Source: Fragilariopsis cylindrus CCMP1102
Taxonomy: Eukaryota; Bacillariophyta; Bacillariophyceae; Bacillariales; Bacillariaceae
NCBI GenBank assembly: GCA_900095095.1
Contig: FMBT01000438.1
Location: 1-64,000, forward strand
Direction: 5' to 3'
Length of the DNA: 64,000 nt
The translations under genes and the position numbers were made by a program. This document shows, piece after piece, positions 63,132-64,000 of this stretch (positions are counted from its first letter, which is position 1; every line of letters begins with the position of its first letter). The notes below the pieces were generated by a model. It saw only the letters and a program-made list of their open reading frames with translations, was not told the DNA's origin and did no database searches.

Positions 63132-63599
63132 TCAACGTTGCATCTCTGAAGTGACTGGAGGAAGTTCAAGTTTTTCCATCACCGCGTCTACCTTCTGATG
63201 CAATAACTTGAGTGATGCGACGGTACTTTCGGCCATACGAGTTTTTGCACGATCACCTCTCAATGCTTGACGTCTCTTCAATTCCACTACGATTTCGTCA
63301 ACCTCTACTTCATTACAACCACATCCAATGCATTTAGAATCTTGTTCTGCCATGAGTGATCCGGTAGCGAATCCAACAAAGCAACATGTACGATTAGAAT
63401 CAATGGTTCCAAGTTCACCATAGGGTCCTCGTTTTTTTGATTTACATATACCACACCAACAATTTGTACTCATTTCAGCATCTTCTTCACCAAGAATGAG
63501 TTTGGAGCTACCACAACATAACATTTCAATACAGCACGTTACATCGTATTCCCTATGAGCAAAACGTTGAACGTCAGGCGTATCGGGATGTTCTGCCAT
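63132..63599 (-). CDS. Conserved Cys-rich stramenopile-type protein
   Basis: Intact 155-aa single-exon protein. N-terminal half is Cys-rich: YDVTCCIEMLCCGSSKLIL (about 18-36), TNCWCGICKSKKRGPYGELG (about 45-64), SNRTCCFVGFATG (about 68-80) and DSKCIGCGCNEVEVDEIVVE (about 87-106). The C-terminal part is helical: ELKRRQALRGDRAKTRMAES then LKLLHQKVDAVMEKLELP. The order YGELG, a CC.V.F block, GCGC...V.EIV.ELK.R...RGD and a terminal coil is one I recognise from diatom and other stramenopile proteins without known function. The clustered Cys could bind metal or carry lipid, which is inference. No signal peptide is visible. Confidence 0.7.
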   Translation of the reverse strand: MAEHPDTPDVQRFAHREYDVTCCIEMLCCGSSKLILGEEDAEMSTNCWCGICKSKKRGPYGELGTIDSNRTCCFVGFATGSLMAEQDSKCIGCGCNEVEVDEIVVELKRRQALRGDRAKTRMAESTVASLKLLHQKVDAVMEKLELPPVTSEMQR

Positions 63600-64000
63600 T
63601 TGGTTATTTCTTCTTCGAATTTCTTCTGCTTCTTCTGGTAATAGTCAGATACAATGTTGTACAGGTGCACTGTTTATGTTGTGTGTGAGTCTGTGTATCT
63701 TAAAGCCTTCTCAATTGTATTCATTATTTCTTTAACTACGTACGGATTTTGAATTTCACTTCCTGAGTGACACTAGATGTAGTGTTCTTTTAATGTTCTC
63801 TCACATTCCCGAAGTCCTTCCTGCCGTACGTGATTACATTCGTGCCAACATGCCTCCGCGTGGTGATTATGAACGAACACAAAATACTCAATTTGAAGGA
63901 CTGCGACTAGCTACTGTGGGCATTTTCTTTCGATGATCGCGGCAGCTAGCGAATTATGGCAGTCAGCCTAAATTCATCAATAAATTGCGATGCGATTACA
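63600..64000. other. Upstream flank at the window end
   Basis: Presumed promoter of the minus-strand Cys-rich gene; an AGAAGAAAT run lies next to the start codon. No gene seen before the window ends. Confidence 0.55.

Overview
This window reads as nuclear DNA of a diatom. It is AT-rich, eukaryotic, with short spliceosomal introns (donors GTACGT or GTAAGT), long intergenic spaces and many microsatellites. The assignment rests on protein families I know mainly from diatoms: two proteins with the DUF6824-type domain (one fused to a Sec14-like region), a paralog pair carrying RRGSVTRYSIVAQ, a Gly-zipper protein, a plastid-type heme oxygenase with a signal-like presequence, and a Copia RNase H tail ending in NLADYPTK. 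I cannot name the species; a pennate diatom is plausible.

Layout. 1-3.4 kb: the 3' part of a large protein whose spaced motifs match class II (ExoY/CyaA/edema-factor type) nucleotidyl cyclases, the most interesting gene here. 5-11 kb: an acidic protein, a secreted Cys-rich protein, an intact 192-aa protein with a damaged second copy at 25.4 kb, a broken membrane protein and a broken coiled-coil protein. 11.7-14.1 kb: a secreted S1 serine protease with a Thr/Pro linker and extra C-terminal modules. 15.6-24.7 kb: a Gln-rich coiled-coil protein, a newly resolved three-exon 74-aa membrane protein, an ABM-type monooxygenase, a PGPGW-like membrane protein, a Gly-zipper protein and a DUF6824 protein. 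27-33 kb: the RRGSVTRYS paralog pair, a low-complexity gene and a solo LTR with a perfect 5-bp target duplication. 35-40 kb: a diatom-type conserved protein, a two-exon GT32-like glycosyltransferase and a candidate two-exon gene. 41.2-44.0 kb: a highly diverged repeat array with an embedded Copia RNase H remnant. 44.9-50 kb: a two-repeat beta-domain protein, two unrecognised genes and a secreted barrel-like protein. 51.4-64 kb: heme oxygenase, a secreted Cys-rich protein, the two-exon Sec14-like/DUF6824 protein, a two-exon sulfotransferase, a membrane-anchored aldo-keto-reductase-like protein lacking three of four catalytic residues, and a Cys-rich stramenopile-type protein.

The genes do not form an obvious pathway, and eukaryotic gene order gives no operon logic. 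Two cross-cutting patterns stand out. First, many genes that otherwise look conserved are interrupted by single missing bases, often in short A or T runs. This looks more like consensus errors in the assembly than decay, but needs reads or RNA to decide. Second, a 17-bp element TTCTCACAAAATCAAAA sits a short way upstream of several start codons on both strands and may be a core-promoter or transcription-start motif. No tRNA, rRNA, CRISPR array, prokaryotic operon or virus was found.
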